A DNA stretch of 64,000 nt, taken from Mucilaginibacter_A sp050955045 (GTDB lineage Bacteria; Bacteroidota; Bacteroidia; Sphingobacteriales; Sphingobacteriaceae). The stretch covers positions 52,329 to 116,328 of the forward strand of contig JBPBQV010000020.1 in assembly GCA_050955045.1 (NCBI GenBank), read 5' to 3'. Numbering within the stretch: position 1 is the stretch's first letter; the number at the start of each line of letters is the position of its first letter. The position numbers and the translations under genes are program-made. The notes beneath the pieces are model-generated. The model had not been told where the DNA came from and did not search any database. It saw nothing but the letters and a program-made list of their open reading frames with translations. Shown one piece after another: positions 25,308 to 34,787 of this stretch.

Positions 25308-25748
25308 TTATTGTACTACAATTTCTCTTGACTGAACTTTTGCTTCTTCTTTTTTAGCAACAGTCAGTTTTAAAATACCATCAACGTAAGCAGCATCAAT
25401 TTTACTATGATCAACTGTTTCTGGCAAATTAAAAGAACGGGTAAAGGCAGTATAATTAAATTCGCGTTTACTAAACTTTTTCCCTTCCTGTACATTTTCG
25501 TTTTTCTTTTCTGTAGAGATACTCAAAACGTTTTTATCAACGCTTATTTTGAAATCTTCTTTTTTGAAACCCGGTACAGCCAGTTCAATCTGGAAATCGC
25601 TATCTGTTTCAGCAATATTTACTGCTGGTACACGGCTCACTAAACGGTCAGTCAAAATAGAATCATTGAAAACAGATTCAAAAACATCCGTAAACCAAGG
25701 GTTAACGGGAGCTGAATTTTTTGTCGGATTAAATTTTACAAGTGTCAT
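25308..25748 (-). CDS. Hsp20/alpha-crystallin small heat-shock protein
   Basis: The 146-residue product has a short N-terminal arm, an alpha-crystallin domain (about 40-135: VNIAETDSDFQIELAVPGFKKEDFKISVDKNVLSI...) and a final KVQSREIVVQ tail. Instead of a clear IXI motif the tail has IVV, which may still dock neighbouring subunits. It is an ATP-independent holdase that keeps unfolding proteins soluble in the cytosol. A single gene with its own terminator; no CIRCE element is seen in the 135 bases upstream. Confidence 0.93.
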   Translation of the reverse strand: MTLVKFNPTKNSAPVNPWFTDVFESVFNDSILTDRLVSRVPAVNIAETDSDFQIELAVPGFKKEDFKISVDKNVLSISTEKKNENVQEGKKFSKREFNYTAFTRSFNLPETVDHSKIDAAYVDGILKLTVAKKEEAKVQSREIVVQ

Positions 25749-25883
25749 TTCTTTATAGATTTTATTTTTTGTTTATTTAACTTCTCAAACCTATTATTCA
25801 AAATACAGACCAATAGTAAAAAACACAATTTGCAATGACATTGTGGCATTTATAATTTTTTTAATAAGACATATTGACATAAG

Positions 25884-26324
25884 ATGACTGGAATTCCTCC
25901 TAATTACAAATTTAAAACGCCTATTTACATCCGATTTTCTGATTTGGATGGTTTCGGACATGTAAACAATGCAGTTTACCTAACTTATTTTGAAATTGCT
26001 AGAACCAACTACTGGAAACAAATTATTGAATGGGACTGGAAAGAAACCAATATTATTCTGGGAAAATCAGAAATAAATTACTTGAAACCACTTAAATTGT
26101 ACGATCCGATTTTTTGCTATGTACGTACTTCCAGAATTGGAAACAGTAGTTTTGATATGGATTACATTATTGTAAAACTAACCGAAACCGGCGAAGAACA
26201 AATTTGTACAACAGGCCAAACGGTTTGTATTCATTATGATTACAAAGCTTACAAATCAATTCCTATACCTGAACTGGAAACCAGAAAAATGATGGAATTT
26301 GAAGGCTTTAAACCACGGTCTTAA
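25884..26324 (+). CDS. Acyl-CoA thioesterase, 4HBT hot-dog family
   Basis: A 146-residue single hot-dog domain protein of the YbgC/4-hydroxybenzoyl-CoA thioesterase type: RFSDLDGFGHVNNAVYLTYFEIAR (about 18-41) carries the catalytic Asp-to-His/Asn block of the family. It hydrolyses acyl-CoA thioesters in the cytosol; preferred chain cannot be read. It is monocistronic with a strong terminator directly after the stop. Confidence 0.88.
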   Translation: MTGIPPNYKFKTPIYIRFSDLDGFGHVNNAVYLTYFEIARTNYWKQIIEWDWKETNIILGKSEINYLKPLKLYDPIFCYVRTSRIGNSSFDMDYIIVKLTETGEEQICTTGQTVCIHYDYKAYKSIPIPELETRKMMEFEGFKPRS

Positions 26325-26367
26325 AAATTTTGCCTGAGGTATTTTAGTAATTCAGGCAAAATTTTTT
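26325..26367 (+). terminator. Terminator of the thioesterase gene
   Basis: AAAATTTTGCCTGA and its complement TCAGGCAAAATTTT enclose a 14-base loop and end in a T run (26352-26367). Confidence 0.8.
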
Positions 26368-26514
26368 AGGTGATCGTTTGTTTAATTATACGCCAAAATC
26401 AGAATGCTTTTTTTATCACTATAATTTCTTAATTGATATCAGGAAAACATGAAATTTTAGTTGATAAAAGAAGCATTAAATTAAATAGCTTACAATCAAA
26501 AAGATAAAACCAAC

Positions 26515-27816
26515 TTAATCTGGATCGACTTCCAGTTTCATTTCTTTACTGTTAAAACGCCTAATAATCAGCCTACTACCACCATTGTAAGTAAAATAAT
26601 TAGATGCCCAGCTTAAAAATACAATCAGTCGGTTTGTAAAACCTACCAATGACATCAAGTGTACAAAAATCCAGATCAGCCAGGCAATTAAACCATGCAG
26701 ATGCAATTTGCCTAAATCTGCAACGCCCTGGTTTCTACCAATAGTTGCCAGCGAGCCTTTATCTTTATAAACAAAAGGTTCTGTAGCTTCTCCTTTTATG
26801 AGTTTGATTAGATTTTGGCCCAAATGTTTTCCCTGTTGTATGGCTGCAGGTGCCACACCCGGATGGCCTTGCGGCGTTTCCAGCGTAATCATGGCAGCAA
26901 CATCACCAATAGCAAAAACATTTTGGAGACCGTTTACGCGGTTGATTGTATCAACCTGAATACGATTACTTTTTGTGATTACACCTGGCGAAAAACCTGC
27001 AGGTATTTTCCCTTTTACGCCTGCTGCCCAAATAACATTTTTTGTACGGATCGTTCGGCCATCATCAATAATTAACAACTCGCCGTCGTAACTTTTTACA
27101 TGTACATCGTTGCTAATCTCCACACCCATTTTTTCCAGGTTCCGTTTAGCATGAAAAGAAGCCTGATCAGACATTGCTGCAAGCAAATCGGTTTTACCTT
27201 CTACCAGGTAAACTTTCATGGTTTCTTTTTTATGGTCTGGATAATCTTTCGCCAAAACATGATTTTTAAATTCTGCAATTGCACCTGCAAGTTCTACCCC
27301 GGTTGGTCCGCCGCCCACAATTACAAAATTTAACAAAGCCTGCTTTTTATCCGGGTCTTCTTCCAAAAAAGCAATTTCCAGATTTTGTAAAATCAGGCTG
27401 CGCAGGTTTAAAGCTTCGGTAATATTTTTCATGGGCATGGCAAAATGCTCAATCTGTTTATTGCCGAAAAAATTAGTGTCTGAGCCGGTTGCCAGCACCA
27501 AATAATCATAATTAACCTCGCCATCAGTAGTTGTGATGCTGTTATTAGCAATATTTATACTGATGACGTTGGTATAAACAAAAGTTAAATTTTCCTGATC
27601 ATGAAAAATTTTTCTTAACGGAAACGCAATAGATTCTGCCTGAATACTACCTGTAGCTACCTGATAAAGCAGCGGCTGAAAGGTGTGATAGTTATGCCTA
27701 TCTATCAAAACTATTTCTCCGTTTAGTTTTTGCAGGCTTTTTGCCAATTCAATTCCACCGAAACCACCACCTATAATTACAACTTTCGGATGTTTGGTCA
27801 ATTCATTTAAGCTCAT
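26515..27816 (-). CDS. ndh: Type II NADH dehydrogenase
   Basis: A 433-residue membrane-associated flavoprotein. FAD-binding GGGFGGIELAK (about 16-26), the NADH-binding VIVGGGPTGVELAGAIAEF (about 164-182), and FAIGDVAAM (about 300-308) are in the expected order, and a C-terminal amphipathic/hydrophobic region (about 372-400, LIAWLIWIFVHLMSLVGFTNRL) anchors it. NDH-2 passes electrons from NADH to menaquinone without pumping protons. Single gene. Confidence 0.93.
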   Translation of the reverse strand: MSLNELTKHPKVVIIGGGFGGIELAKSLQKLNGEIVLIDRHNYHTFQPLLYQVATGSIQAESIAFPLRKIFHDQENLTFVYTNVISINIANNSITTTDGEVNYDYLVLATGSDTNFFGNKQIEHFAMPMKNITEALNLRSLILQNLEIAFLEEDPDKKQALLNFVIVGGGPTGVELAGAIAEFKNHVLAKDYPDHKKETMKVYLVEGKTDLLAAMSDQASFHAKRNLEKMGVEISNDVHVKSYDGELLIIDDGRTIRTKNVIWAAGVKGKIPAGFSPGVITKSNRIQVDTINRVNGLQNVFAIGDVAAMITLETPQGHPGVAPAAIQQGKHLGQNLIKLIKGEATEPFVYKDKGSLATIGRNQGVADLGKLHLHGLIAWLIWIFVHLMSLVGFTNRLIVFLSWASNYFTYNGGSRLIIRRFNSKEMKLEVDPD

Positions 27817-28099
27817 ATTTTAATATCTTGTAAGTATAAAACTCATTTATATATCAATCAATAAATCAATTTCTGCCTGGTTAATCAACATAAATGCTTC
27901 TTTTAGCAAGTATTTTTTAGTTAGTTATCCACAGGTAAACTTATCTGTAAGACAGATGTTTTTATTTAGAATACCTTTGCAGCCAATATAACTTCAATCG
28001 GCCAAAAAGAAATAAAAAAATCAATCTAAAACATAATAATACCAAATAGGTTAAAAAACTAATTCAACCGTTTTAATATTCAGCTTAAATTATAAAAAA
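27817..28099. other. Divergent intergenic region with -7 element and DnaA-box-like site
   Basis: The 283 bases between two divergent genes hold a motif copy (27895-27905), an exact TTATCCACA (27925-27933) that equals the DnaA-box consensus but stands alone, and TACCTTTG (27972-27979), a good -7 element for the gene at 28100 with a leader of about 115 bases. No reading frame is seen. Confidence 0.45.
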
Positions 28100-28732
28100 A
28101 TGAGCATACCAAAATTCACACTTTTTGAACATCGTCTGGAAGAAAAATACAATACGCTTATTCATGGAATTCCAGAGATGATTAAGGCTTTAAAGCTTTC
28201 CAACAGTTTGGAAGACGGAGACCTCAAGAAAATAAAAAAAGATGTTTACAGTGATTTGTCACAAAGTTTTGATTTAGATGAATTTGAAATTAAAACAAAA
28301 GATATTACCGTTCAAAATCAGGAATTTTCTTTTGAAAGAAGTATTGCTGCCGATATGATGGGTTTGGCTGTAACCAGTTTTGCTGTAACAGATTATGTAA
28401 CTTTATATTATGCTATTTACACGGTTCCGTACAGCGGTAAAATTGATGCGCTGAAATACACCACTCTTTATCCAAAAGAAGAAATTTATTTAACCGACCA
28501 TAGCGGTTATTTTGCGCTTACTATTTACAGCGTAAAACCAATTGTAGAATCAGCTGAAACGATCAAGCGCGAAAAAGACCGGATTCTGGATATGATTTCA
28601 AAGAATCAAAAAGCAAACGAAGCTTTTATAAAATCCAAAGAAGAGGCTTTAAAAGATGTGATCGACCGGGAAATTGATTCCAATTTTAAATCCGGCAGAG
28701 ACGAAATCAGCGATAATAACTTATTATTGTAA
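28100..28732 (+). CDS. Conserved-looking hypothetical protein
   Basis: A 210-residue soluble protein with no signal peptide. The centre (about 85-150) is beta-rich with many Tyr, the C-terminal third (about 155-195) is a charged helix likely to coil. No motif is recognised. It is followed after 30 bases by a second small gene, which looks like an operon partner with the shared terminator at 29105. Confidence 0.6.
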   Translation: MSIPKFTLFEHRLEEKYNTLIHGIPEMIKALKLSNSLEDGDLKKIKKDVYSDLSQSFDLDEFEIKTKDITVQNQEFSFERSIAADMMGLAVTSFAVTDYVTLYYAIYTVPYSGKIDALKYTTLYPKEEIYLTDHSGYFALTIYSVKPIVESAETIKREKDRILDMISKNQKANEAFIKSKEEALKDVIDREIDSNFKSGRDEISDNNLLL

Positions 28733-28762
28733 AAAATTAAAAGAGATTTAATCAATCATATC

Positions 28763-29083
28763 ATGAAAAATTACGAAACCTTATTAGATGCATTAAATGA
28801 TTTGATAGCGCGTGGCTATACAGAAGATTTTAATGTTGATTTGGATACCATGCAATGCAGGGAAAAAGATGTAAAAATGACTGTAGATGAATTTGAAATT
28901 GATGAATTTTATCGTTTTGAAGGAATGAGCAACCCATCAGATATGTCTATTTTATATGGTATTTCTTCGGAGAAATATAACTTAAAAGGTACATTGGTAA
29001 GTGCTTTCGGAACTTATTCCGGCAATCAATCGGCAGCTATAGAAGCAAAGTTAAACCATCAGCAGGTTAATAAAAACCTGTAA
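28763..29083 (+). CDS. Small conserved Bacteroidota protein
   Basis: The 106-residue acidic product (MKNYETLLDALNDLIARGYTEDFNVD..., ending GTYSGNQSAAIEAKL) belongs to a family often labelled phosphoribosylpyrophosphate synthetase in Bacteroidota genomes. That name is almost surely wrong: the protein is a third the length of a real PRPP synthetase and lacks the PRPP-binding loop. Its role is unknown. It shares an operon with the gene upstream. Confidence 0.7.
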   Translation: MKNYETLLDALNDLIARGYTEDFNVDLDTMQCREKDVKMTVDEFEIDEFYRFEGMSNPSDMSILYGISSEKYNLKGTLVSAFGTYSGNQSAAIEAKLNHQQVNKNL

Positions 29084-29104
29084 TATAATTTCGTTATGAA
29101 TTTT

Positions 29105-29147
29105 AAAACCCGGTTGCAGCGCAAAAAGCGAAGCAGCCGGGTTTTTT
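29105..29147 (+). terminator. Terminator after the two small genes
   Basis: AAAACCCGGTTGC pairs with GCAGCCGGGTTTT across a 15-base loop, followed by T. It also argues against any start for the next gene upstream of 29148. Confidence 0.85.
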
Positions 29148-29185
29148 ATAATAGATTTTTTCCATTTTTAGCCTGTAAAAACAGC

Positions 29186-29833
29186 ATGAATATTAAAGCT
29201 TGTATTTTTGATTTGGACGGCGTAATTGTAGATACGGCCGTATATCACTTTAAATCCTGGAAACGGTTGGCTGATGAGCTGGGTATCAATTTTACGCTGC
29301 ATGACAACGAAAGATTAAAAGGTGTGAGCCGCGTGCGTTCACTGGAAATTATCCTGGAAATTGGAAATGTAACCAAAACTACTGCCGAACAAGAAGAGCT
29401 AGCCAGCCGTAAAAACACCTGGTACACAGAAATGATCAGCAAAATGAAACCGGAAGAAGTTTTGCCCGGCGCAAAAGAGTTTTTGACTTTGGTCAAAAAT
29501 GCAGGCATAAAAACAGCATTGGGTTCGGCCAGTAAAAACTCCGGGATTATTTTAGAAAAAACCGGTTTAACGGCTTATTTTGATGCGATTATTGACGGAA
29601 ACCATGTAAGTAAAGCCAAACCAGACCCAGAAGTTTTTTTAAAAGGAGCCGAAGCTTTAAACTTACAACCTACTGATTGTGTAGTTTTTGAAGATGCAAT
29701 TGCCGGCGTAGAAGCTGCTTTGGCCGGAGGAATGAAAGTAGTAGGAATTGGTTCAGCGGAGATCTTAAACAAAGCAAACCTGGTGGTTTCAGGCCTAGAT
29801 AAAATGGACCTGGAAAAATTAAATACCTTATAA
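29186..29833 (+). CDS. pgmB: Beta-phosphoglucomutase
   Basis: A 215-residue HAD enzyme converting beta-glucose 1-phosphate to glucose 6-phosphate. Motif I is FDLDGVIVDTA (nucleophile Asp9 and acid/base Asp11 from the ATG at 29186), followed by the helical cap with KGVSRVRSLEIIL, motif II GSASKN, and motif III/IV KPDPEVF and VFEDAIAGVEAA. An in-frame TTG/ATG start near 29096 would run through the terminator, so the start at 29186 is preferred. It is the first gene of an operon with a GH65 phosphorylase, which makes its substrate. A TAAAAACAGCA motif ends on the A of the ATG. Confidence 0.92.
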   Translation: MNIKACIFDLDGVIVDTAVYHFKSWKRLADELGINFTLHDNERLKGVSRVRSLEIILEIGNVTKTTAEQEELASRKNTWYTEMISKMKPEEVLPGAKEFLTLVKNAGIKTALGSASKNSGIILEKTGLTAYFDAIIDGNHVSKAKPDPEVFLKGAEALNLQPTDCVVFEDAIAGVEAALAGGMKVVGIGSAEILNKANLVVSGLDKMDLEKLNTL

Positions 29834-29840
29834 AAGAAGT

Positions 29841-32153
29841 ATGAAAAAATATTTGCAAGTAGATGAATGGAAAATAATTGAAGAAGGTTTTGATGCCGAA
29901 AACCACGAAATATCTGAAAGCATATTTAGTTTAGGAAATGGCCGGATGGGCCAGCGCGCCAATTTTGAAGAAACTTATTCCGGCAAAACCTTGCAAGGAA
30001 ATTACGTGGCTGGTGTTTATTATCCGGATAAAACACGTGTTGGTTGGTGGAAAAACGGTTATCCGGAATATTTTGCCAAAGTTTTAAATGCTGCAGAATG
30101 GGCCGGAATTGAAATCAAAATAGATGATGAAGTTTTAGATTTGGCCAAATGTGAAGTTTCTGATTTCCGCAGAGAACTGAATATGAAGGAAGGTTTTTTA
30201 CGACGAACTTTTCAAGCAAAAACAGCTTCGGACAAAGAAGTGAAAGTGGAAGCAATTCGGTTTTGCAGCATGGCTGATGATGAATGTGCTGCGGTACGTT
30301 ATGCTTTAACGGCTGTTAATTTTTCGGGCGAAATTTCGTTAACGCCTTTTATCAATGGTGATGTCAAAAATCAGGATTCTAATTACGACGAGAAATTTTG
30401 GGATGAAACCGGAAAAGGTTTTTACCAAAACGGCAGCTTTGTAGAAATGCAAACCAAAAAAACCGGCTTTGTGGTTTGCACGGGAATGCAGTTTTCAATC
30501 TCGGTTGATGATCAGGCTGTCGAACTCAATTCAACCCAAATCGAACGAGAAAAACATACTGCACTTCAAATAAAAACATCGGTAAAAGAAGCACAAACGG
30601 TTATACTTTATAAATATGCGGCTAACCTTTCATCGCTTAATCATCCAAAAGAAGAACTGCAAAATCTGACTGCTAATGTTTTAGGAAAAGTCAGCAAAAA
30701 AGGTTTTGATTTGATGCTGCAAGAACAGGCTGAAGCTTGGGCCAAAAAATGGCAGATGAACGATATCCGGATTGAAGGCGATGTGGAAGCACAGCAAGCT
30801 ATTCGTTTCAATATTTTTCAATTGGAACAAACTTATACCGGCGCAGACAAGCGTTTAAACATCGGCCCAAAAGGTTTTACCGGCGAGAAGTACGGTGGCT
30901 CAACTTACTGGGATACAGAGGCTTATTGCATTCCGTTTTATCTGGCAACAGCTGGACAGGAAGTTGCGCGCAATCTGCTGGTTTACCGCCATGATCAGTT
31001 GCAAAAAGCTATCGAAAATGCAGAAAAATTAGGCTTTAAAAATGGTGCAGCTTTGTATCCGATGGTAACGATGAACGGCGAAGAATGCCATAATGAATGG
31101 GAAATTACGTTTGAGGAAATCCACCGGAACGGCGCAATTGCTTATGCTGTTTTTAACTACATCAATTATACAGGTGATGAAGTTTATCTGGCTTCCCACG
31201 GGCTGGAAGTTTTAATTGGAATTGCACGTTTCTGGGCGCAGCGCGTTAACTGGTCGGAAGCGCGGCAGCAATATGTGATGCTTGGCGTAACCGGTCCGAA
31301 CGAGTACGAAAACAACATCAACAACAACTGGTACACCAATACCATTGCAGCTTGGTGTTTAAAATATGCTTTAGAAGCGATTGAAATTGTCCGACAAAAT
31401 GATCCGAAAAAACTGGAAGAGATTTTATCAATCATCAATTTTGATGCGAGAAAAGAAGTATCCTTATTTAATGAAATTGCAGATCAGATGTATTTTCCGT
31501 TTGACGAAACCAACAAGGTTTTTATGCAGCAAGATAATTATTTAGACAAAGAACAAATCCTGGTTAAAGATTTGCCCGAAACCGAGCGTCCAATCAACCA
31601 GAAATGGAGCTGGGATCGCATACTTCGCTCCTGCTTTATCAAACAGGCTGATGTTTTACAGGGAATTTATTTCTTTCAGGATCGCTATGATCTGGAAACG
31701 ATCCGCAGAAATTTTGATTTTTATGAAGCCAGAACGGTGCACGAATCTTCGCTTTCGCCCTGCGTTCATTCCATTTTAGCAGCGAAACTGGGCGATGAGC
31801 AGCGCGCTTACGAGTTTTATTTACGCACGGCACGCCTAGATTTGGATAATTACAACAATGATACGGAAGATGGCTGCCACATCACTTCTATGGCTGGAAC
31901 TTGGATGTCTGTTGTGGAAGGTTTTGGCGGAATGCGCGTGAAAAACGGACAACTCAGTTTTAATCCTTTTTTACCCGAAAAATGGCAGAATTTCTCTTTC
32001 CATATCAATTTCAGGAATGCATTGCTGGCAATAAAAGTAAGTGCAGGTCAGGTTCAAATCAGCAATAAATCTGATCAGGAAGTTAAAATTTTGGTTTATA
32101 ATCAGGAACAAAAAGTTTCAGGCAACCAGGAAATTACCGTTTATCAGCATTAA
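29841..32153 (+). CDS. Glycoside hydrolase family 65 disaccharide phosphorylase
   Basis: The 770-residue protein has the GH65 order: N-terminal beta-sandwich (about 1-270), an (alpha/alpha)6 barrel (about 310-690), and a C-terminal beta part. The general-acid Glu is in TGPNEYENNINNNWYTN (about residue 488). It cleaves an alpha-glucosidic disaccharide with phosphate, giving beta-glucose 1-phosphate and glucose; maltose is the most likely substrate given pgmB and an amylase beside it, but kojibiose or trehalose types are not excluded. No signal peptide. Only seven bases separate it from pgmB and these are occupied by a TAAAAGAAGTA motif that begins with the pgmB stop and ends on the A of this ATG. 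Confidence 0.9.
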   Translation: MKKYLQVDEWKIIEEGFDAENHEISESIFSLGNGRMGQRANFEETYSGKTLQGNYVAGVYYPDKTRVGWWKNGYPEYFAKVLNAAEWAGIEIKIDDEVLDLAKCEVSDFRRELNMKEGFLRRTFQAKTASDKEVKVEAIRFCSMADDECAAVRYALTAVNFSGEISLTPFINGDVKNQDSNYDEKFWDETGKGFYQNGSFVEMQTKKTGFVVCTGMQFSISVDDQAVELNSTQIEREKHTALQIKTSVKEAQTVILYKYAANLSSLNHPKEELQNLTANVLGKVSKKGFDLMLQEQAEAWAKKWQMNDIRIEGDVEAQQAIRFNIFQLEQTYTGADKRLNIGPKGFTGEKYGGSTYWDTEAYCIPFYLATAGQEVARNLLVYRHDQLQKAIENAEKLGFKNGAALYPMVTMNGEECHNEWEITFEEIHRNGAIAYAVFNYINYTGDEVYLASHGLEVLIGIARFWAQRVNWSEARQQYVMLGVTGPNEYENNINNNWYTNTIAAWCLKYALEAIEIVRQNDPKKLEEILSIINFDARKEVSLFNEIADQMYFPFDETNKVFMQQDNYLDKEQILVKDLPETERPINQKWSWDRILRSCFIKQADVLQGIYFFQDRYDLETIRRNFDFYEARTVHESSLSPCVHSILAAKLGDEQRAYEFYLRTARLDLDNYNNDTEDGCHITSMAGTWMSVVEGFGGMRVKNGQLSFNPFLPEKWQNFSFHINFRNALLAIKVSAGQVQISNKSDQEVKILVYNQEQKVSGNQEITVYQH

Positions 32154-32238
32154 TTTTTAATTTATTCATACTGTTTTTACGGCATAAAATTATTAGTGTT
32201 AATTATCGTTTTACCAACAAATCTTAAACCAAATTCAC

Positions 32239-33956
32239 ATGCAAAACAGCCATAAATTGCTTATCTATCAGCTACTTGTCCGGCTGTTTGGCAACCAAAA
32301 TCAAACCAATAAATATTATGGTTCGATAGAAGAAAACGGTTGCGGAAAGTTTAACGATATTAATGATCTGGCGTTGGCCGAGATCAAAAAGATGAGTTTT
32401 TCTCATGTATGGTTTACAGGAGTTATGGAGCACGCAACCATGACGGATTATTCTTATTACGGGATAGAACTGGATGATCCGGATGTGGTAAAAGGCCGTG
32501 CTGGTTCTCCGTATGCCATTAAAGATTATTATGATGTTGATCCGGATTTAGCTGTAGATGTAAACGAGCGGATGCAGGAATTTGAGGCTTTGGTTAAGAG
32601 AACACACGCTAATAATTTAAAGGTAGTTGTAGATTTTATTCCAAATCATGTAGCGCGAACTTATAAATCAGATGCAAAACCTGCGGATGTAAAAGATATT
32701 GGCCAGGATGATGATACAAGCAAAGCATTTAGTCCGCTAAACGACTTTTATTACTTGCCGGGCAAACAGTTTTGGGTTCCGGGAGATGTAAATGCTGATA
32801 GGGACAACTTTAGAAGCGATTTAAAAAATGGCATGTTTAGTGAAAATCCGGCAAAAGCAACTGGCAATGATGTTTTTAATGAAGCTCCGTCAATTAATGA
32901 TTGGTACGAAACCATTAAATTAAATTACGGCGTAGATTATGTAAATGGCGGCCACACTACTTCGAGCCAATTCCGCCTTTGTGGCTTAAGCTGCGGGATA
33001 TTCTGTTTTTTTGGGCAGCAAAAGGTGTGGATGGTTTTCGTTGTGATATGGTTGAAATGGTTCCGGTTGCATTCTGGAACTGGGTGATTTCACGGGTAAA
33101 AGAAACATATCCGGAAGTTATTTTTGTTGGAGAAGCTTATAATCCGGGCGTTTACAGCAAATATATTTTTGAAGGCAAGTTTGATTATTTGTATGATAAA
33201 GTAGGTTTGTATGATACTTTAAAAAAGCTGATCCGGAATGAATATGATGCGAATGTACACGAAATCCGCGATCAGTGGCAGCATCAGCACAATGGTTTTA
33301 CAGAGCATATGCTGCGTTTTTTGGAAAATCATGATGAAGTTCGTATTGCATCCCAGTTTTTTGTCGACGATGCTTTTTTGGCAATTCCGGCGATGATTAT
33401 TTTGGCAACACTTTCTACCGGGCCGGTTATGATTTATAATGGCCAAGAAGTTGGAGAACCGGCCGAAGGTACAACCGGTTTTTCTTCCAGTGACGGCCGC
33501 ACTTCTATCTTTGATTATTGCGGAATCCCGGAACATCAAAAGTGGTTAAACGACGGAAAATGGAACTTAGCCAAACTATCCAAATCTCAAATTAGCCTAC
33601 GCTCTTTTTACTGCAAATTATTGGGCTTAGCTGCCGAAAACGAAGCTATCAGCAATGGAGAATTTTATGATTTACTGTATTTAAATGATCAGGAACGCGG
33701 TTTCAATCATAAAATTTATCCTTTTTTGCGTTATACTGACCAGGAGAGATTATTGATTTTGGTTAACTTTAATCAAAACGAAGTAACGCTACAAGTTCAA
33801 TTTCCGCATGATTTACTTCATCAATTTGAAATAGCAGCACCAGGAAACTACATTTTTACAGATTTGCTAACAGGAAATCAAGTTTCATCAAACAACTTAA
33901 ATGATGGTTTAAATATAACTTTGCCAGCCAGTAACGGCGTAATTTTAAGTTTTTAA
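32239..33956 (+). pseudogene. GH13 alpha-amylase, interrupted by a frameshift
   Basis: Two overlapping frames together make one GH13 enzyme of about 571 residues. The first frame (from 32239) gives the N-terminal barrel with VVVDFIPNHV; the second gives DGFRCDMVEMVP (nucleophile Asp), VIFVGEAY (acid Glu), ENHDE (third carboxylate) and the C-terminal beta domain to 33956. Frames part at 32953-32958, where the plus strand reads CCACACTAC; removing one AC/CA pair restores GGHYFEPIPPLWLKLRD, a good family match. So a two-base duplication broke the gene, or the read or assembly is wrong there. It would be cytoplasmic and acts with GH65 and PgmB on alpha-glucans. Confidence 0.85.
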
Positions 33957-33971
33957 TCAGGATTAAAGCTA

Positions 33972-34012
33972 CCTTTTTACCGAAAATTTTATTCAAATTT
34001 TTGGTAAAAAGG
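33972..34012. terminator. Convergent terminator hairpin
   Basis: CCTTTTTACC pairs with GGTAAAAAGG and the inner A/T bases extend the stem. It lies just after the amylase gene and overlaps the last codons of the convergent HAD gene. Confidence 0.7.
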
Positions 34013-34606
34013 ATAATCTGCTATTGCTAAAAGTTCTTTATCACCATTACTGTCTCCATAAAAATATAATTCATAATCATCTCTTTCAGGAAATTGTGAT
34101 AGCAAACGGTTAACTTTTTCTGCTCCGTAACAGTTTTTAGATAAAAATTTACCGGTTAGTTTTTGGTTTTTCACCTCGATTTGAGTAGCTAACACGGTAT
34201 TTATGCCGTTTGCTTTGGCCCAGGGTTTTATCCAATTTTCTACAGATGCACTGATGATCACAATTTTGTGGTCCATTTGCCGGTGCCAGGCTAACTTTTT
34301 TAATGCTTCCGGTTTGATCATTTTATCTAACTGAGATACAAACCGAACACCTAAATCATCAAAAGCAGTTAGCGCAAGGTTTTGATAAAACATACCGAAA
34401 AGCTTTTCTTTCGCTTTATAATTTTGTATAATTTTAAGTTTATAAAGCACCAAAGTTGGCAGCAATTTTAAAGTGCCAAAGCCTAATTTAAAAACGTTTA
34501 CAGAATACCAAATAAAAAATAACAGGCTATCGTATTTTGTAATCGTTCCATCAAAATCGAAAGCAGCAATTACTTTTTTGTTTGAAGTGTTTGTTGTTTC
34601 TTCCAT
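33989..34606 (-). CDS. HAD-superfamily subfamily IB phosphatase
   Basis: A 205-residue phosphatase of the SerB-related group IB: motif I AFDFDGTIT (Asp nucleophile near residue 16 and Asp18), a helical cap (about 30-95), motif II VIISAS (about 119), and motif III/IV near KVNRLL and FYGDSNGDKELL (about 180-193). The substrate may be phosphoserine, a phosphosugar or a phospholipid head group. A hydrophobic patch (residues 28-57) could allow membrane association. Single gene. Confidence 0.85.
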   Translation of the reverse strand: MEETTNTSNKKVIAAFDFDGTITKYDSLLFFIWYSVNVFKLGFGTLKLLPTLVLYKLKIIQNYKAKEKLFGMFYQNLALTAFDDLGVRFVSQLDKMIKPEALKKLAWHRQMDHKIVIISASVENWIKPWAKANGINTVLATQIEVKNQKLTGKFLSKNCYGAEKVNRLLSQFPERDDYELYFYGDSNGDKELLAIADYPFYQKFE

Positions 34607-34787
34607 TACTGCAAAGTAAATTTATTTATTTACTAATGCTGTTTTTAGCAGCATAAATCTTTAATCCTAATAAACTGCAACTATTTTGTTTGCATCCATC
34701 TTAATATGATCAAAACAAATAAGCTTTTAACTTAATTTGTAAACAGAAACTAAAACTTATAGTCAACAGATTCCTTTGTTTAATGAT

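Noticed and set aside
27925..27933. TTATCCACA as part of a replication origin
   Set aside because: A single DnaA-box consensus without a cluster, AT-rich unwinding element or dnaA/dnaN neighbours; probably chance or a local regulatory site.
28763..29083. Phosphoribosylpyrophosphate synthetase
   Set aside because: At 106 residues without a PRPP-binding loop the common annotation cannot be right.
29096..29185. N-terminal extension of pgmB
   Set aside because: It would translate through a strong terminator hairpin and adds 30 basic residues not found in the family; the HAD motif begins properly from 29186.
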